DNA of 64,000 nt from Polynucleobacter paneuropaeus (GTDB lineage: Bacteria > Pseudomonadota > Gammaproteobacteria > Burkholderiales > Burkholderiaceae), in assembly GCF_003261235.1 (NCBI RefSeq), contig NZ_CP030085.1, forward strand, positions 124,001 through 188,000, written 5' to 3'. The notes under the pieces were generated by a model. It made no database searches, had not been told where the DNA came from, and was given only the letters and a program-made list of their open reading frames with translations. Shown here one piece after another: positions 42,647 through 52,237 of this stretch. Numbering within the stretch: the first letter of the stretch is position 1; each line of letters starts with the position of its first letter. Position numbers and translations under genes: made by a program.

Positions 42647-43564
42647 ATGATGTTGAAGCAGCGTACGATTGCCTCCCCAGTAAAAACCGTTGGAATCGGT
42701 TTGCACTCGGGGCGTAAGGCAACCCTAATAATCAAGCCTGCGCCGGTAAATACAGGCATTCAGTTCGTACGTATCGACACCCCAGAGCAGGCAGTAGTTC
42801 CTGCAACTGCACTATCAGTATGCGATACCAGACTAGCTTCAGTCATTCAAAAAGATGGCACTAAAGTTTCTACAGTTGAGCATTTGCTGTCTGCATGTGC
42901 TGGTTTGGGGTTAGATAATTTGCTGATTGAAATTGATGGCGAAGAAGTGCCCATCATGGATGGTAGTGCCGCCTCTTTCTTATTCTTAATTGAATCGGCT
43001 GGTATTGCTGAGCAAGAAGCACCCCGTCAATTTCTAGTGATCAAAAAACCGGTTGAAGTACGAGAGGGTGATAAGTTGGCGCGCCTGGAGCCATTCTTTG
43101 GCTTTAAGTTGGATTTCACGATCGACTTTAAACATCCTGCCGTTGATAAAACAGGTCAGCGCTTTGTAGTCGATTTTGCTGAGCATGCTTATCGGAGTGA
43201 AATCGGACGTGCACGAACTTTTGGATTTGCTCACGAAGTGGAAGCATTAAGAGAAATGGGCTTAGCTCGGGGCGGTAGTTTAGACAACGCGATTGTGTTG
43301 GATGAGCATCGAATCTTAAATAATGAAGAATTGCGCTATGACGATGAGTTTGTGCGCCATAAGATTTTGGATGCGATTGGTGACCTTTATTTAATTGGTC
43401 ATCCGATTGTTGGGGCTTATGTGGCTGAGAAATCCGGTCATGCCCTAAACAATGCTTTATTGCGTAAATTGCTAGAGGATCCAAGCGTCTACGAAATTAG
43501 TACTTTTGCAGAAAATAATGCCCCTACTGCCTATTCTCAAGAAAGCCAGCCCCTCTTTTTCTGA
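42647..43564 (+). CDS. lpxC: UDP-3-O-acyl-GlcNAc deacetylase LpxC
   Basis: LpxC is the committed zinc deacetylase of lipid A synthesis. The 305-residue protein begins LKQRTIASPVKTVGIGLHSGR and holds the zinc ligands in TVEHLLSACAGLGLDN and in RHKILDAIGDLYLIGHPIVG (histidine and aspartate), with the general-base glutamate in the first block. Two adjacent ATG codons open the frame. It closes the dcw-linked run before the convergent DUF721 gene. Confidence 0.97.
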   Translation: MMLKQRTIASPVKTVGIGLHSGRKATLIIKPAPVNTGIQFVRIDTPEQAVVPATALSVCDTRLASVIQKDGTKVSTVEHLLSACAGLGLDNLLIEIDGEEVPIMDGSAASFLFLIESAGIAEQEAPRQFLVIKKPVEVREGDKLARLEPFFGFKLDFTIDFKHPAVDKTGQRFVVDFAEHAYRSEIGRARTFGFAHEVEALREMGLARGGSLDNAIVLDEHRILNNEELRYDDEFVRHKILDAIGDLYLIGHPIVGAYVAEKSGHALNNALLRKLLEDPSVYEISTFAENNAPTAYSQESQPLFF

Positions 43565-43574
43565 GTCGGCGAAA

Positions 43575-44066
43575 TTATTTTCCACCCAGCAAACGCTCAA
43601 CTGCCTTTCGTAGCTCTGAATCCTGAGGCAACTTTTCCAGTAAATTCTGCCAAGACGCCCTGGCAACGGAGTTAAATCCTCGGGCTTGAGTTTGTTGAGT
43701 TTCTCGAGGTCTTACTTCCCAGCCTGTTGTAGCGGGTTTAAGTCGCACTTTGATGTTGCTACAGGGGTAGCCTCTTTTGGCTAAGCCATTGATTAAGCTA
43801 GGTAAAATCTGCTGCAAACGGCTTGCAATGCTGGCGCTTCCAACCAGCAAAAATAGCTCATTTTGCCCTCCAGAGCGCCAACCAGCTTCTATTTTCGAGC
43901 TTAAGTTTGCTAAATCCACTTCATCTAGACATTGAGTCAAGGCAGATTTGAGTTTGACCATATCTTCGGTTTTAGCCAAAATACCCCCTAGACCATGGGA
44001 GTCTTTCAGATAGTCCTGCCACTCAAGTGCTTGTTTCTTCGAGTGAGGTTTAGGGGCTTGGTTCAT
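43575..44066 (-). CDS. DUF721/DciA-like protein
   Basis: The product (163 residues from the ATG at 44066) has a DUF721-type core: a helix-rich N-terminus and the stretch NELFLLVGSASIASRLQQILPSLINGLAKRG, typical of DciA-related proteins. DciA helps load or operate the replicative DnaB helicase in bacteria without DnaC, but this family is diverse and the assignment here is only by domain. A DUF721 gene next to lpxC/secA is common in the order. The frame opens 16 codons earlier, but MNQAPKPHSKK is a better start. Confidence 0.7.
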   Translation of the reverse strand: MNQAPKPHSKKQALEWQDYLKDSHGLGGILAKTEDMVKLKSALTQCLDEVDLANLSSKIEAGWRSGGQNELFLLVGSASIASRLQQILPSLINGLAKRGYPCSNIKVRLKPATTGWEVRPRETQQTQARGFNSVARASWQNLLEKLPQDSELRKAVERLLGGK

Positions 44067-44120
44067 GAAATCAGTGTATTCGGGTGATAAACTCAATAGC
44101 TTAATTTTCTTCAATATCCC

Positions 44121-46886
44121 ATGGTAATCGGTCTTCTTAAAACCCTGGTCGGCAGTCGTAACGACCGCCTCTTAAAACAGTATCGCAAAGTCGTTGCTAA
44201 GGTTGGCGCATTTGAGCCAGCAATGCAGTCTTTGGATGATGCTGCACTTCAGGCTAAAACCGCTGAATTCAAAGCGCGCTTAAGTGCTGGCGAATCACTT
44301 GACGATATCGCGGCTGAAGCTTTTGCAGTAGTGCGTGAGGCCAGCGTCCGCATTATGAAAATGCGCCACTTTGACTCTCAATTGATTGGTGGCCTCGCTT
44401 TACATCAAGGCAAGATTGCGGAGATGGGAACGGGTGAGGGTAAGACCCTCACTGCAACCCTGCCAGTTTATTTAAATGCGCTCACCGGCAAGGGTGTGCA
44501 CGTCGTGACTGTTAATGATTACTTGGCACAGCGTGATGCTGAGTGGATGTCAAAGCTGTACAACTTTCTTGGCATGGCCGTTGGTGTGAACTTGTCTCAG
44601 ATGGATCATGAGTCTAAGAAAAAAGCATATGCATCAGATATCACTTACGGTACTAACAACGAGTTTGGGTTTGACTATCTGCGCGACAACATGGTTCAAG
44701 ATTTGGATCAAAAAGTACAGCGTGGCTTAGCGTATGCGATCGTAGACGAAGTGGATTCGATCTTGATTGATGAGGCCAGAACACCCCTGATCATTTCTGG
44801 ACAAGCAGATGATCACACCGATTTATATATCAAGATGAATGCGTTACCAGCTCGCCTAGAGCGCCAGATTGGTGAAGAAAAGGCCGATGGAACTGGCGTA
44901 GAAGTACCAGGCGATTACTGGGTTGATGAAAAGTCGCATCAGGTATATCTGACAGAGCAGGGGCATGATAAGGCCGAAGTCATTTTGGTCGAGCTAGGCG
45001 CTCTGACGGATGGCGATTCCTTGTATGCGCCACAAAATATTTCCTTAATGCATCATGTCTATGCAGCCTTGCGCGCCCATACTCTTTACCATCGTGATCA
45101 GCAGTACGTTGTGCAAAATAATGAAGTGATTATTGTTGATGAGTTCACCGGTCGCTTAATGCAAGGCCGTCGCTGGGGCGAGGGCTTGCATCAAGCAGTA
45201 GAAGCTAAAGAAAAAGTAGCGATTCAAAATGAGAATCAGACATTAGCCACCATTACTTTCCAGAATTATTTCCGGATGTACGGCAAGTTAGCCGGTATGA
45301 CTGGTACCGCTGATACCGAAGCCTACGAGTTCAAGGAGATCTACAACCTTGAGACGGTTGTGATTCCACCAAATCGGATTAGCCAACGTAAAGATCGTCA
45401 AGATCAAATCTTTAAGTCCTCACGCGAGCGCTATGACGCTGTAGTGAAAGATATCTTAGATTGCCATGCGCGCAGTCAGCCAGTATTGGTTGGTACTACC
45501 TCGATTGAGAACTCTGAATTAATTTCTCATTTACTCAATCAAAAGAAATTACCGCATCAAGTCTTGAATGCGAAGCAACACGCTCGAGAAGCTGAAATTA
45601 TTGCGCAAGCCGGTAGACCGCAGATGATTACGATTGCGACCAATATGGCTGGTCGTGGCACCGACATCGTCTTAGGCGGTAATGTTGAGAAGCAGTCCGC
45701 TCTCATCAATGAAGATGCTTCCCTATCTGCCCAAGAAAAAGCGAGCAAGATTCAGAAGCTCCAAGACGAGTGGCAAAGTCTGCACGAGATAGTTCTGAAT
45801 GCTGGTGGCTTGCATATTATTGGCACAGAGCGTCATGAAAGTCGCCGCATTGATAATCAATTGCGTGGGCGTTCAGGACGTCAGGGTGATCCAGGTTCAT
45901 CCCGTTTTTACCTATCCTTAGATGATCCATTACTCCGTATTTTTGCAGGCGATCGTCTTCGTGCAGTGATGGAGCGTCTCAAGATGCCTGATGGTGAACC
46001 CATTGAGGCAGGTATGGTCACGCGTTCCATCGAATCTGCTCAGCGCAAGGTAGAAGGCCGTAACTTTGATATTCGTAAGCAATTGCTTGAATACGACGAT
46101 GTGGCAAATGATCAGCGTAAAGAAACCTACCGTCTGCGTAATGAAGTACTTGAGAGTGGTGATATTGGTGAGCTTATCGCCAATTTACGTGAAGATGTAG
46201 TTCGCGATATCTGCGCTATTTATATTCCACTGCAATCTATGGAAGAGCAGTGGGATTTGCCTGGGCTGGAAAATATATTAGCGAATGAGTGGGGCCTCAA
46301 TCTTGATTTACAAAAATGGGTAGAAGCCGCGGATTCAGTTGATGCGGAGGAAATTGTTGAGCGCGTGCTACAGGCTGCCCAAGAAGCCTACGATGCTAAA
46401 GTTGCCTTGTCTGGCCGCCCCTCTTTTGCGGGTTTTGAGCGCTCAGTATTGCTCTACAGTTTAGATGTGCACTGGCGTGAACATTTGGCTGCATTGGATC
46501 ATTTACGTCAAGGGATTAATCTTCGCGGCTATGCCCAAAAAGATCCTAAGCAAGAATATCGCCGGGAAGCCTTCGAGCTTTATGGAGAATTACTGAATGT
46601 CATTAAGAATGATGTCGTCAAAAATATTATGACGGTGCAAATTCGGAGTGCTAGTGAGTTAGATAAAGCCTCTGAATCTATGAATGATGATTTGGCCAAG
46701 CTTTCTGATTTGCAGTATCAGCATGCTGATCCCGATCTGGAAGTGGCAGGTTCAACTGGCGATCGGGGATCTGCAATTGAAATCATTCCCGCCCCAGTGA
46801 GAACTGGACCCAAGATCGGCCGTAATGATCCCTGCAGTTGCGGCAGTGGTAAGAAATATAAGAATTGCCACGGCGCCTTAAGTTAA
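44121..46886 (+). CDS. secA: Preprotein translocase ATPase SecA
   Basis: SecA pushes unfolded preproteins through SecYEG with ATP. The 921-residue protein has the Walker A GEMGTGEGKTLTATLP, DEVDSILIDEARTPLIISG, TITFQNYFRMYGKLAGMTGTADTE (in pieces), IATNMAGRGTDIVLGG, the helicase arginine block GRSGRQGDPGSSRF, and the C-terminal zinc motif CSCGSGKKYKNCHG that binds SecB. There is no strong ribosome site. A T-tailed hairpin follows. Confidence 0.98.
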   Translation: MVIGLLKTLVGSRNDRLLKQYRKVVAKVGAFEPAMQSLDDAALQAKTAEFKARLSAGESLDDIAAEAFAVVREASVRIMKMRHFDSQLIGGLALHQGKIAEMGTGEGKTLTATLPVYLNALTGKGVHVVTVNDYLAQRDAEWMSKLYNFLGMAVGVNLSQMDHESKKKAYASDITYGTNNEFGFDYLRDNMVQDLDQKVQRGLAYAIVDEVDSILIDEARTPLIISGQADDHTDLYIKMNALPARLERQIGEEKADGTGVEVPGDYWVDEKSHQVYLTEQGHDKAEVILVELGALTDGDSLYAPQNISLMHHVYAALRAHTLYHRDQQYVVQNNEVIIVDEFTGRLMQGRRWGEGLHQAVEAKEKVAIQNENQTLATITFQNYFRMYGKLAGMTGTADTEAYEFKEIYNLETVVIPPNRISQRKDRQDQIFKSSRERYDAVVKDILDCHARSQPVLVGTTSIENSELISHLLNQKKLPHQVLNAKQHAREAEIIAQAGRPQMITIATNMAGRGTDIVLGGNVEKQSALINEDASLSAQEKASKIQKLQDEWQSLHEIVLNAGGLHIIGTERHESRRIDNQLRGRSGRQGDPGSSRFYLSLDDPLLRIFAGDRLRAVMERLKMPDGEPIEAGMVTRSIESAQRKVEGRNFDIRKQLLEYDDVANDQRKETYRLRNEVLESGDIGELIANLREDVVRDICAIYIPLQSMEEQWDLPGLENILANEWGLNLDLQKWVEAADSVDAEEIVERVLQAAQEAYDAKVALSGRPSFAGFERSVLLYSLDVHWREHLAALDHLRQGINLRGYAQKDPKQEYRREAFELYGELLNVIKNDVVKNIMTVQIRSASELDKASESMNDDLAKLSDLQYQHADPDLEVAGSTGDRGSAIEIIPAPVRTGPKIGRNDPCSCGSGKKYKNCHGALS

Positions 46887-46910
46887 TCCCAGTTAATCTG
46901 TGTCACATTG

Positions 46911-46937
46911 AAAGCCTAGACAGAGTCTGGGCTTTTT
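46911..46937 (+). terminator. Intrinsic terminator of secA
   Basis: AAAGCCTAGAC-AGA-GTCTGGGCTTT forms an 11-bp stem with one T-G pair and a 3-base loop, directly followed by T residues (GCTTTTTTC). Confidence 0.85.
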
Positions 46938-47041
46938 TCTTGGTGAAATCCCTAGTCGAGTCCTTTGGCGACTATGGCATGATTTGATCTGATAACAATG
47001 CTATTTGTAATAAAAACTCAATATTCATTAAGGAATAAAAA

Positions 47042-47500
47042 ATGGGCACGACTTTTAATCTCAATGGCAAATCAGTCAATTTTGATGGCGATCCAGAAAC
47101 CCCAATTCTGTGGGTATTAAGAGACCATCTCGATGTAATGAGTCCCAAATTTGGCTGTGGTGCCGCTTTATGTGGAGCATGTACGGTGCATTTAGAGGGT
47201 AACGCGATTCGTTCCTGCTCTACGCCCGTTTCTGCAGCTGCTGGAAAAAATGTCACCACTCTAGAGGGTCTTGCACCCAAAATGGGTAAGGCCTTAAATG
47301 AGGCTTGGGTTGAGTTTGACGTTCCCCAGTGTGGTTATTGCCAAACTGGACAAATGATGTCGGCAGCGGATTTATTAACCAGAAATAAGCATCCCAGTTC
47401 TGGCGATATCAAAAATGCACTCAGCGGAAATATTTGTCGTTGCGGTACTTATGCGCGAATTGAAAAAGCAGTCAAACGTGCCGCTGATAAATTGGCTTAA
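47042..47500 (+). CDS. [2Fe-2S] subunit of a molybdenum hydroxylase (IorA-like)
   Basis: This 152-residue small subunit of the xanthine dehydrogenase/isoquinoline oxidoreductase family carries two [2Fe-2S] clusters: the ferredoxin-like KFGCGAALCGACTVHLEG with a later RSCSTPV cysteine, and the C-terminal QCGYCQTGQMM with GNICRCGTYARI. It passes electrons from the molybdenum centre in the large subunit encoded 10 bp downstream. AAGGA precedes the ATG. A possible promoter, TTGATC (46984) and TAATAA (47008) with an 18-bp spacer, lies upstream. Confidence 0.92.
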   Translation: MGTTFNLNGKSVNFDGDPETPILWVLRDHLDVMSPKFGCGAALCGACTVHLEGNAIRSCSTPVSAAAGKNVTTLEGLAPKMGKALNEAWVEFDVPQCGYCQTGQMMSAADLLTRNKHPSSGDIKNALSGNICRCGTYARIEKAVKRAADKLA

Positions 47501-47509
47501 GGAAAAAAC

Positions 47510-49630
47510 ATGAAAACAAATTCAATTAAAAGTCCTTCACGCCGTCAATTTATTCAGCAGAGTGCGGCTACTACAGGCGCCTTTGTATTGGGCATGTACT
47601 TGCCTTTGACAAGCGATGCTGCAACAAACTCTGCAAGTCCTACGGTAGTTAATGCTTGGGTACAAATTACACCGGATAACCAGATTACTCTTATCTGCGC
47701 TCGGTCAGAGATGGGCCAAGATGTCTATACCTCTATGCCCGCATTGCTCGCTGAGGAGTTAAATATTCCTTTATCAATGGTCAAGGTGCAAATTGCTGGA
47801 GTTGCCCCGATCTATATCAACGCCTTATTGGGTGGTCAAATTACAGGTGGTTCTTCATCGGTTCGCGAAGCCTTTGATAAGTTGCGTATCGCTGGCGCTG
47901 CAACGCGGAGCGTGTTGGTACAAGCTGCTGCGAATCGTTGGAGTGTGCCTATAACAGATTGCAAGGCAATGAATGGCAAGGTAAGTCATGCTGGTGGAAA
48001 GTCAGCTACTTATGGAGAGTTAGCGGCTGAAGCAGCTAAGCTCCCACTTCCCGAGAAGCCAGCTCTTAAATCACCAGCAAACTTTATGGTGATTGGTAAA
48101 GAGAGCATGCGTCGTTTGGATACGCCTGCGAAAGTCTCTGGTACCGCAGTTTTTGGTATTGATGTGAAGATACCTGGGATGGCAATTGCGTCACTTGCTC
48201 AGTGTCCTGTGATTGGAGGCGCTCCCAGGTCCGTGGATAGCGCTGATGCTATGAAGGTCTCTGGAGTGATTAAAGTAGTTCAAATCTCTGATGGTGTAGC
48301 AGTCTTGGCTAAAAACTTTTATGCCGCCCGCAAAGGGAGAGATGCTTTAAAGGTCACCTGGAATGAGGGCGCAGGCGCTTCAATCAGTAATGCTGGGATG
48401 CGCAAACAGCTAGAGTCAGGACTGACAAAACCTGGGGCTGTTATTCAGGCAAAAGGCGATGCGACTGCTGCATTGGGCAATGGCAAGCAGTTGAGTGCCC
48501 AATACTTCATGCCTTACCTAGCGCACTCAACAATGGAACCTGTGAACTGCTCAGCAGTGGTTGCAGATGGTAAGTGCAGAATTATTGGTCCGATTCAGTT
48601 TCAACAAGGAGCGCAAGCAGTGGCGGCAGTTGCAACAGGTTTGAAACCGGAGGATGTGACTGTAGAAACAACTTTCTTGGGCGGTGGTTTCGGGCGCAAA
48701 CTCGAGCTAGATTTTATTCGTCAAGCTGCTGAGATCGCCAAAGCATCGGGTATGCCGGTGAAGATGCTTTGGACTAAAGAAGATGACATTACACATGATT
48801 TCTATCGTCCAATGAGCGTCCACCAAATGGATGCATCCTTAAGTTCTGAAGGCAAGATTTCTGCCTTGAAAACGAAGATGGTTTCTCAATCAGTAACAGC
48901 TAGAGCGTTTCCTGCTTTTGTAAAAGATGGCAATGATCCCTTCATGGTGGAGGGCTCTGCAAATCTGACTTACGAAATCCCGAACCTAGAAGTTCGTAAT
49001 GTGATTGAAGATTCCGGAATCCGCGTGGGCTACTGGCGGTCTGTTAGTAATACCCTCAATGCCTTTGCAGTCGAGAGCTTTATGGATGAGGCAGCTAAAG
49101 CAGCTGGTAAGGATCCAGTGGCATTTAGACTCAGCGCATTGTCTAAAGAGCCTAGAGCAGCTGCAGTCTTAAAGATGGCTGTACAAAAGTCTGGCTATCA
49201 AGCGGGTAGTAAGCGCTTCGGTGTAGCTCAAATGGAATGCTATGGAACCTATTCTGCTTGTGTAGTTGAATTAGATCCATATGCGGCAAGCACTATGGTG
49301 AAAAAAATTACCTTTGTCTCTGATTGCGGAATTGCTATTCATCCTGATCAAGCGAGAGCCCAACTCACTGGCGGAATCTTGTATGGTTTAGGCGCTGCCC
49401 TCTATGATGAAATCACAATTGAGCAGGGCCGAGTTCAGCAAAGCAACTTTAATAACTATCCCAGCATCCGAATGAATCAGGCTCCGATCGTCGAGGTTCA
49501 TCTAGTGGCCAGCCAGGAGAAGCCTGGTGGTCTTGGTGAAGTTGGCGTTCCCTTGGTTGCCCCAGCTTTGGTCAATGCGATTGCTGCGGCTACTGGGAAG
49601 CGAATTCGGGAACTTCCGATTAAAGTCTGA
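47510..49630 (+). CDS. Molybdopterin-binding subunit of a molybdenum hydroxylase (IorB-like), Tat-exported
   Basis: The 706-residue large subunit binds the molybdopterin cofactor. The N-terminus carries a twin-arginine signal, SRRQFIQQSA, followed by a hydrophobic stretch. Cofactor-binding regions include GQITGGSSSVREAFDKLR, TTFLGGGFGRKLELDF, and the C-terminal GGLGEVGVPLVAPALVNAI with the catalytic glutamate. It resembles isoquinoline 1-oxidoreductase beta and membrane-bound aldehyde dehydrogenases. The substrate cannot be told. The small subunit has no signal and would be carried across with this one. No cytochrome c subunit gene is adjacent, which relatives often have. Confidence 0.9.
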   Translation: MKTNSIKSPSRRQFIQQSAATTGAFVLGMYLPLTSDAATNSASPTVVNAWVQITPDNQITLICARSEMGQDVYTSMPALLAEELNIPLSMVKVQIAGVAPIYINALLGGQITGGSSSVREAFDKLRIAGAATRSVLVQAAANRWSVPITDCKAMNGKVSHAGGKSATYGELAAEAAKLPLPEKPALKSPANFMVIGKESMRRLDTPAKVSGTAVFGIDVKIPGMAIASLAQCPVIGGAPRSVDSADAMKVSGVIKVVQISDGVAVLAKNFYAARKGRDALKVTWNEGAGASISNAGMRKQLESGLTKPGAVIQAKGDATAALGNGKQLSAQYFMPYLAHSTMEPVNCSAVVADGKCRIIGPIQFQQGAQAVAAVATGLKPEDVTVETTFLGGGFGRKLELDFIRQAAEIAKASGMPVKMLWTKEDDITHDFYRPMSVHQMDASLSSEGKISALKTKMVSQSVTARAFPAFVKDGNDPFMVEGSANLTYEIPNLEVRNVIEDSGIRVGYWRSVSNTLNAFAVESFMDEAAKAAGKDPVAFRLSALSKEPRAAAVLKMAVQKSGYQAGSKRFGVAQMECYGTYSACVVELDPYAASTMVKKITFVSDCGIAIHPDQARAQLTGGILYGLGAALYDEITIEQGRVQQSNFNNYPSIRMNQAPIVEVHLVASQEKPGGLGEVGVPLVAPALVNAIAAATGKRIRELPIKV

Positions 49631-49648
49631 AGTCTTTCTGTCTAGAGT

Positions 49649-49683
49649 AAGCAAGCGCGCCTTCAATGGCGCGCTTGCTTTTT
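49649..49683 (+). terminator. Strong terminator after the molybdenum hydroxylase genes
   Basis: AAGCAAGCGCGCC and GGCGCGCTTGCTT form a perfect 13-bp stem with the loop TTCAAT, followed by TTT. It separates the hydroxylase operon from argJ. Confidence 0.92.
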
Positions 49684-49708
49684 AAGCCTCATCTACAATA
49701 ATCAAACT

Positions 49709-50944
49709 ATGACCGTAAACCTACCTCTCCCCCTCAAAAGTGAACTTAAGCCAGTCAAGGGCTTTGAGATGGGTATTGCTGAAGCAGGTATTAAAAGGGC
49801 AAATCGTAAAGATTTACTCGTCATGACCTTGGTACCAGGTTCCCAGGTAGCAGGAGTATTTACCTTGAATCGTTTCTGTGCAGCACCTGTACAAATTTGT
49901 AGAGAACATTTGGCTCGCAATGGGGGTACCGGAGATATTCGTGCCTTGGTAGTCAATACAGGTAATGCCAATGCTGGCACAGGCGAGGCTGGCATGAAAC
50001 ATGCTCAGGAAACCTGTCTTGCCCTGGCAAAAGATTTACGGCTAAAGCCAGAGCAGATTTTGCCTTTCTCGACGGGGGTGATTCTAGAGCCTCTGCCAAT
50101 TGAAAAAATTATTACGGCCATGCCTAAAGCAATCGCTAATTTGGGTGAGGATCACTGGTTTGATGCCGCAGAGGCCATCATGACTACGGATACTCAGCCG
50201 AAGGCTGCCTCACTAACTGTAAGTACATCCGCTGGAGTCGCCACCCTTACTGGGATTTGTAAGGGAGCTGGCATGATTCATCCGAATATGGCAACCATGT
50301 TGGGATTTATTGCGACCGACGCTGGATTTGCTCCCGATTTATTGACTGCTCTCACTAAAGAAGTGGCCGATCTTTCGTTTAATGCAATCACGATTGATGG
50401 TGACACTTCAACAAATGATTCATTCATCATCATGGCAACAGGACAGTCAGGAATTGAGATAGGCTCCACACAAGATCCCAATTACAGTCTGCTAAAAGAT
50501 GGACTCATTGCATTAGCTAGACAATTGGCGCAAATGATTGTGCGAGATGGTGAGGGCGCTACTAAATTTATTACCATTGAAGTTCTGGGCGGCAAAACCG
50601 AGGAAGAATGCAAAAAGGTGGCTAAGGCCGTTGCCCACTCCCCCTTGGTGATGACAGCTTTCTTTGCGAGCGATCCCAACCTAGGACGGATCTTGGCGGC
50701 AATTGGTTACGCTGGTATTGCTGATCTTGATGTCAATCGGGTGCAAATGTGGCTTGGAGATGTCTGGGTTGCAAAAGATGGCGGCAGAAATCCCACCTAT
50801 CAAGAGGCTGATGGACAAAGGATTATGAAAGAGCCTGAAATCACGGTCAGGATTGATCTGGGCCGTGGCTCAGCTACTCAAACGATGTGGACGTGCGATC
50901 TATCGCATGAGTACGTCTCGATTAATGCGGACTACCGCTCATAG
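49709..50944 (+). CDS. argJ: Bifunctional ornithine acetyltransferase / N-acetylglutamate synthase ArgJ
   Basis: ArgJ transfers the acetyl group from N-acetylornithine to glutamate, recycling it in arginine synthesis. The 411-residue precursor is cut autocatalytically before the threonine of HPNMATMLGFIATDA; GAGMIHPN and this motif are intact. VVNTGNANAGTGEAG and DGDTSTNDSFIIMATG are further family blocks. No Shine-Dalgarno is visible and TACAAT (49694-49699) lies just before the ATG, so a short-leader transcript is possible, as for ychF. First of a plus-strand run with the DUF815 gene and a NUDIX gene. Confidence 0.97.
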   Translation: MTVNLPLPLKSELKPVKGFEMGIAEAGIKRANRKDLLVMTLVPGSQVAGVFTLNRFCAAPVQICREHLARNGGTGDIRALVVNTGNANAGTGEAGMKHAQETCLALAKDLRLKPEQILPFSTGVILEPLPIEKIITAMPKAIANLGEDHWFDAAEAIMTTDTQPKAASLTVSTSAGVATLTGICKGAGMIHPNMATMLGFIATDAGFAPDLLTALTKEVADLSFNAITIDGDTSTNDSFIIMATGQSGIEIGSTQDPNYSLLKDGLIALARQLAQMIVRDGEGATKFITIEVLGGKTEEECKKVAKAVAHSPLVMTAFFASDPNLGRILAAIGYAGIADLDVNRVQMWLGDVWVAKDGGRNPTYQEADGQRIMKEPEITVRIDLGRGSATQTMWTCDLSHEYVSINADYRS

Positions 50945-50950
50945 GCTGAT

Positions 50951-51808
50951 ATGAACGATAAACTCGACAGGCTCCTGAGCCATTTAGAAACTTTTTTACC
51001 AAAACCACTTTCTGAAGAGCAGTGGCAATCCACAACTGCATTTAGATGGCGTCGACGCGATAGTATTTTTGGGAGTATCGGTTTCTTGCAGCCAGTCAAG
51101 CATGTCTCAGATATTACATTTGAAGACCTGCAGAATATTGATCGTCAGCGTGATGCCATTCGAGATAACACCAAAAACTTCATTCAAAAAAAGCCAGCAA
51201 ATAATATTTTGCTAACTGGCGCACGAGGCACCGGAAAATCTTCTTTAATTAAAGCAAGCTTGCATGAATTTGCTTCGCAAGGTTTGCGTTTAGTTGAAGT
51301 TGAAAAAGAGCATTTGGCAGATTTAGCGGACATTACTGATCTCTTGGCGGACCGCCCTGAACGTTTCATTGTGTTTTGTGATGACCTCTCTTTTGAAGAT
51401 GGTGAGTCAGGATATAAAGCCATGAAATCCGCTCTCGATGGATCGGTGTCAGCGCAGGTTGATAATATTTTGATTTATGCGACCTCTAATCGTCGCCATT
51501 TATTGCCTGAGTACATGAAGGACAATGAAAGCTATACACATACCGATGATGGTGAGCTGCATCCAGGTGAGGTCGTCGAAGAAAAAATTTCCCTGTCGGA
51601 GCGTTTTGGTTTATGGCTTTCCTTTTATCCACCAAAGCAGGATGAATATCTTGCTATCGTTGCGCATTGGCTTAAGCACTTTGGGCTCAACGCGGACCAA
51701 ATTGAGGCGGCGCGAGCGGAGGCTCTTGTCTGGGCTTTAGAACGAGGCTCGCGTTCTGGCCGTGTAGCGCGGCAATTCGCGAAACATTGGGCTGGTTCAC
51801 ACGCCTAA
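50951..51808 (+). CDS. DUF815 AAA-type ATPase
   Basis: The 285-residue protein is a DUF815-family P-loop ATPase: Walker A LLTGARGTGKSSLIK, Walker B RFIVFCDDLSFE, sensor-1 ILIYATSNRRHLLPEY, and a basic C-terminal end with the sensor-2-like GSRSGRVARQF. Family members are widespread but have no established role. It lies 6 bp after argJ and 12 bp before the NUDIX gene, a linkage common in Burkholderiales. Confidence 0.88.
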   Translation: MNDKLDRLLSHLETFLPKPLSEEQWQSTTAFRWRRRDSIFGSIGFLQPVKHVSDITFEDLQNIDRQRDAIRDNTKNFIQKKPANNILLTGARGTGKSSLIKASLHEFASQGLRLVEVEKEHLADLADITDLLADRPERFIVFCDDLSFEDGESGYKAMKSALDGSVSAQVDNILIYATSNRRHLLPEYMKDNESYTHTDDGELHPGEVVEEKISLSERFGLWLSFYPPKQDEYLAIVAHWLKHFGLNADQIEAARAEALVWALERGSRSGRVARQFAKHWAGSHA

Positions 51809-51820
51809 ATACTCAGACTC

Positions 51821-52237
51821 ATGCCCGAACTGAATCGCCCTGTTACTGAGGTCGCCGCAGGGATCTTGTTAGATCAGGATGGTCGATATCTACTAGGTCA
51901 GCGTCCAGCCGGTAAGCCCTATGTAGGATATTGGGAGGTCCCAGGCGGGAAAATGGAGGCTGGCGAAACAGTCTTTGAGGCACTTCAGCGAGAGCTGCAA
52001 GAAGAGCTCGGAATTCTGATTGACTCCTGCGAAGAGATCATGGTTTTGGAACATGATTATCCCCATGCTTACGTCAGACTTCACGTTAATATCATTCGGA
52101 GTTGGCAGGGTGAGCCAAGAGGTTGCGAGGGACAGCAGCTATCCTGGCAGGAATTGCTAGCTGACAAGCCCAGCGTTGAGCCTTTATTGCCAGCCGCCTG
52201 GCCGATGCTAGAAAAGCTGAAACTGATTCTGAATTAG
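51821..52237 (+). CDS. mutT: MutT-like NUDIX hydrolase
   Basis: The 138-residue protein has a complete NUDIX box, GGKMEAGETVFEALQRELQEELGI, read in pieces around residues 44-67, with the metal-binding REL-EE glutamates. The start (AAGILLDQDGRYLLGQRP) and size fit MutT, which removes 8-oxo-dGTP. The exact substrate is not proven by sequence, so the symbol is a good guess. Its end overlaps the convergent zapD stop by four bases. Confidence 0.85.
   Translation: MPELNRPVTEVAAGILLDQDGRYLLGQRPAGKPYVGYWEVPGGKMEAGETVFEALQRELQEELGILIDSCEEIMVLEHDYPHAYVRLHVNIIRSWQGEPRGCEGQQLSWQELLADKPSVEPLLPAAWPMLEKLKLILN

Noticed and set aside
43128..43484. 118-codon minus-strand frame inside lpxC
   Set aside because: It is antisense to a well-conserved gene, rich in H and Q, with no motif or ribosome site.
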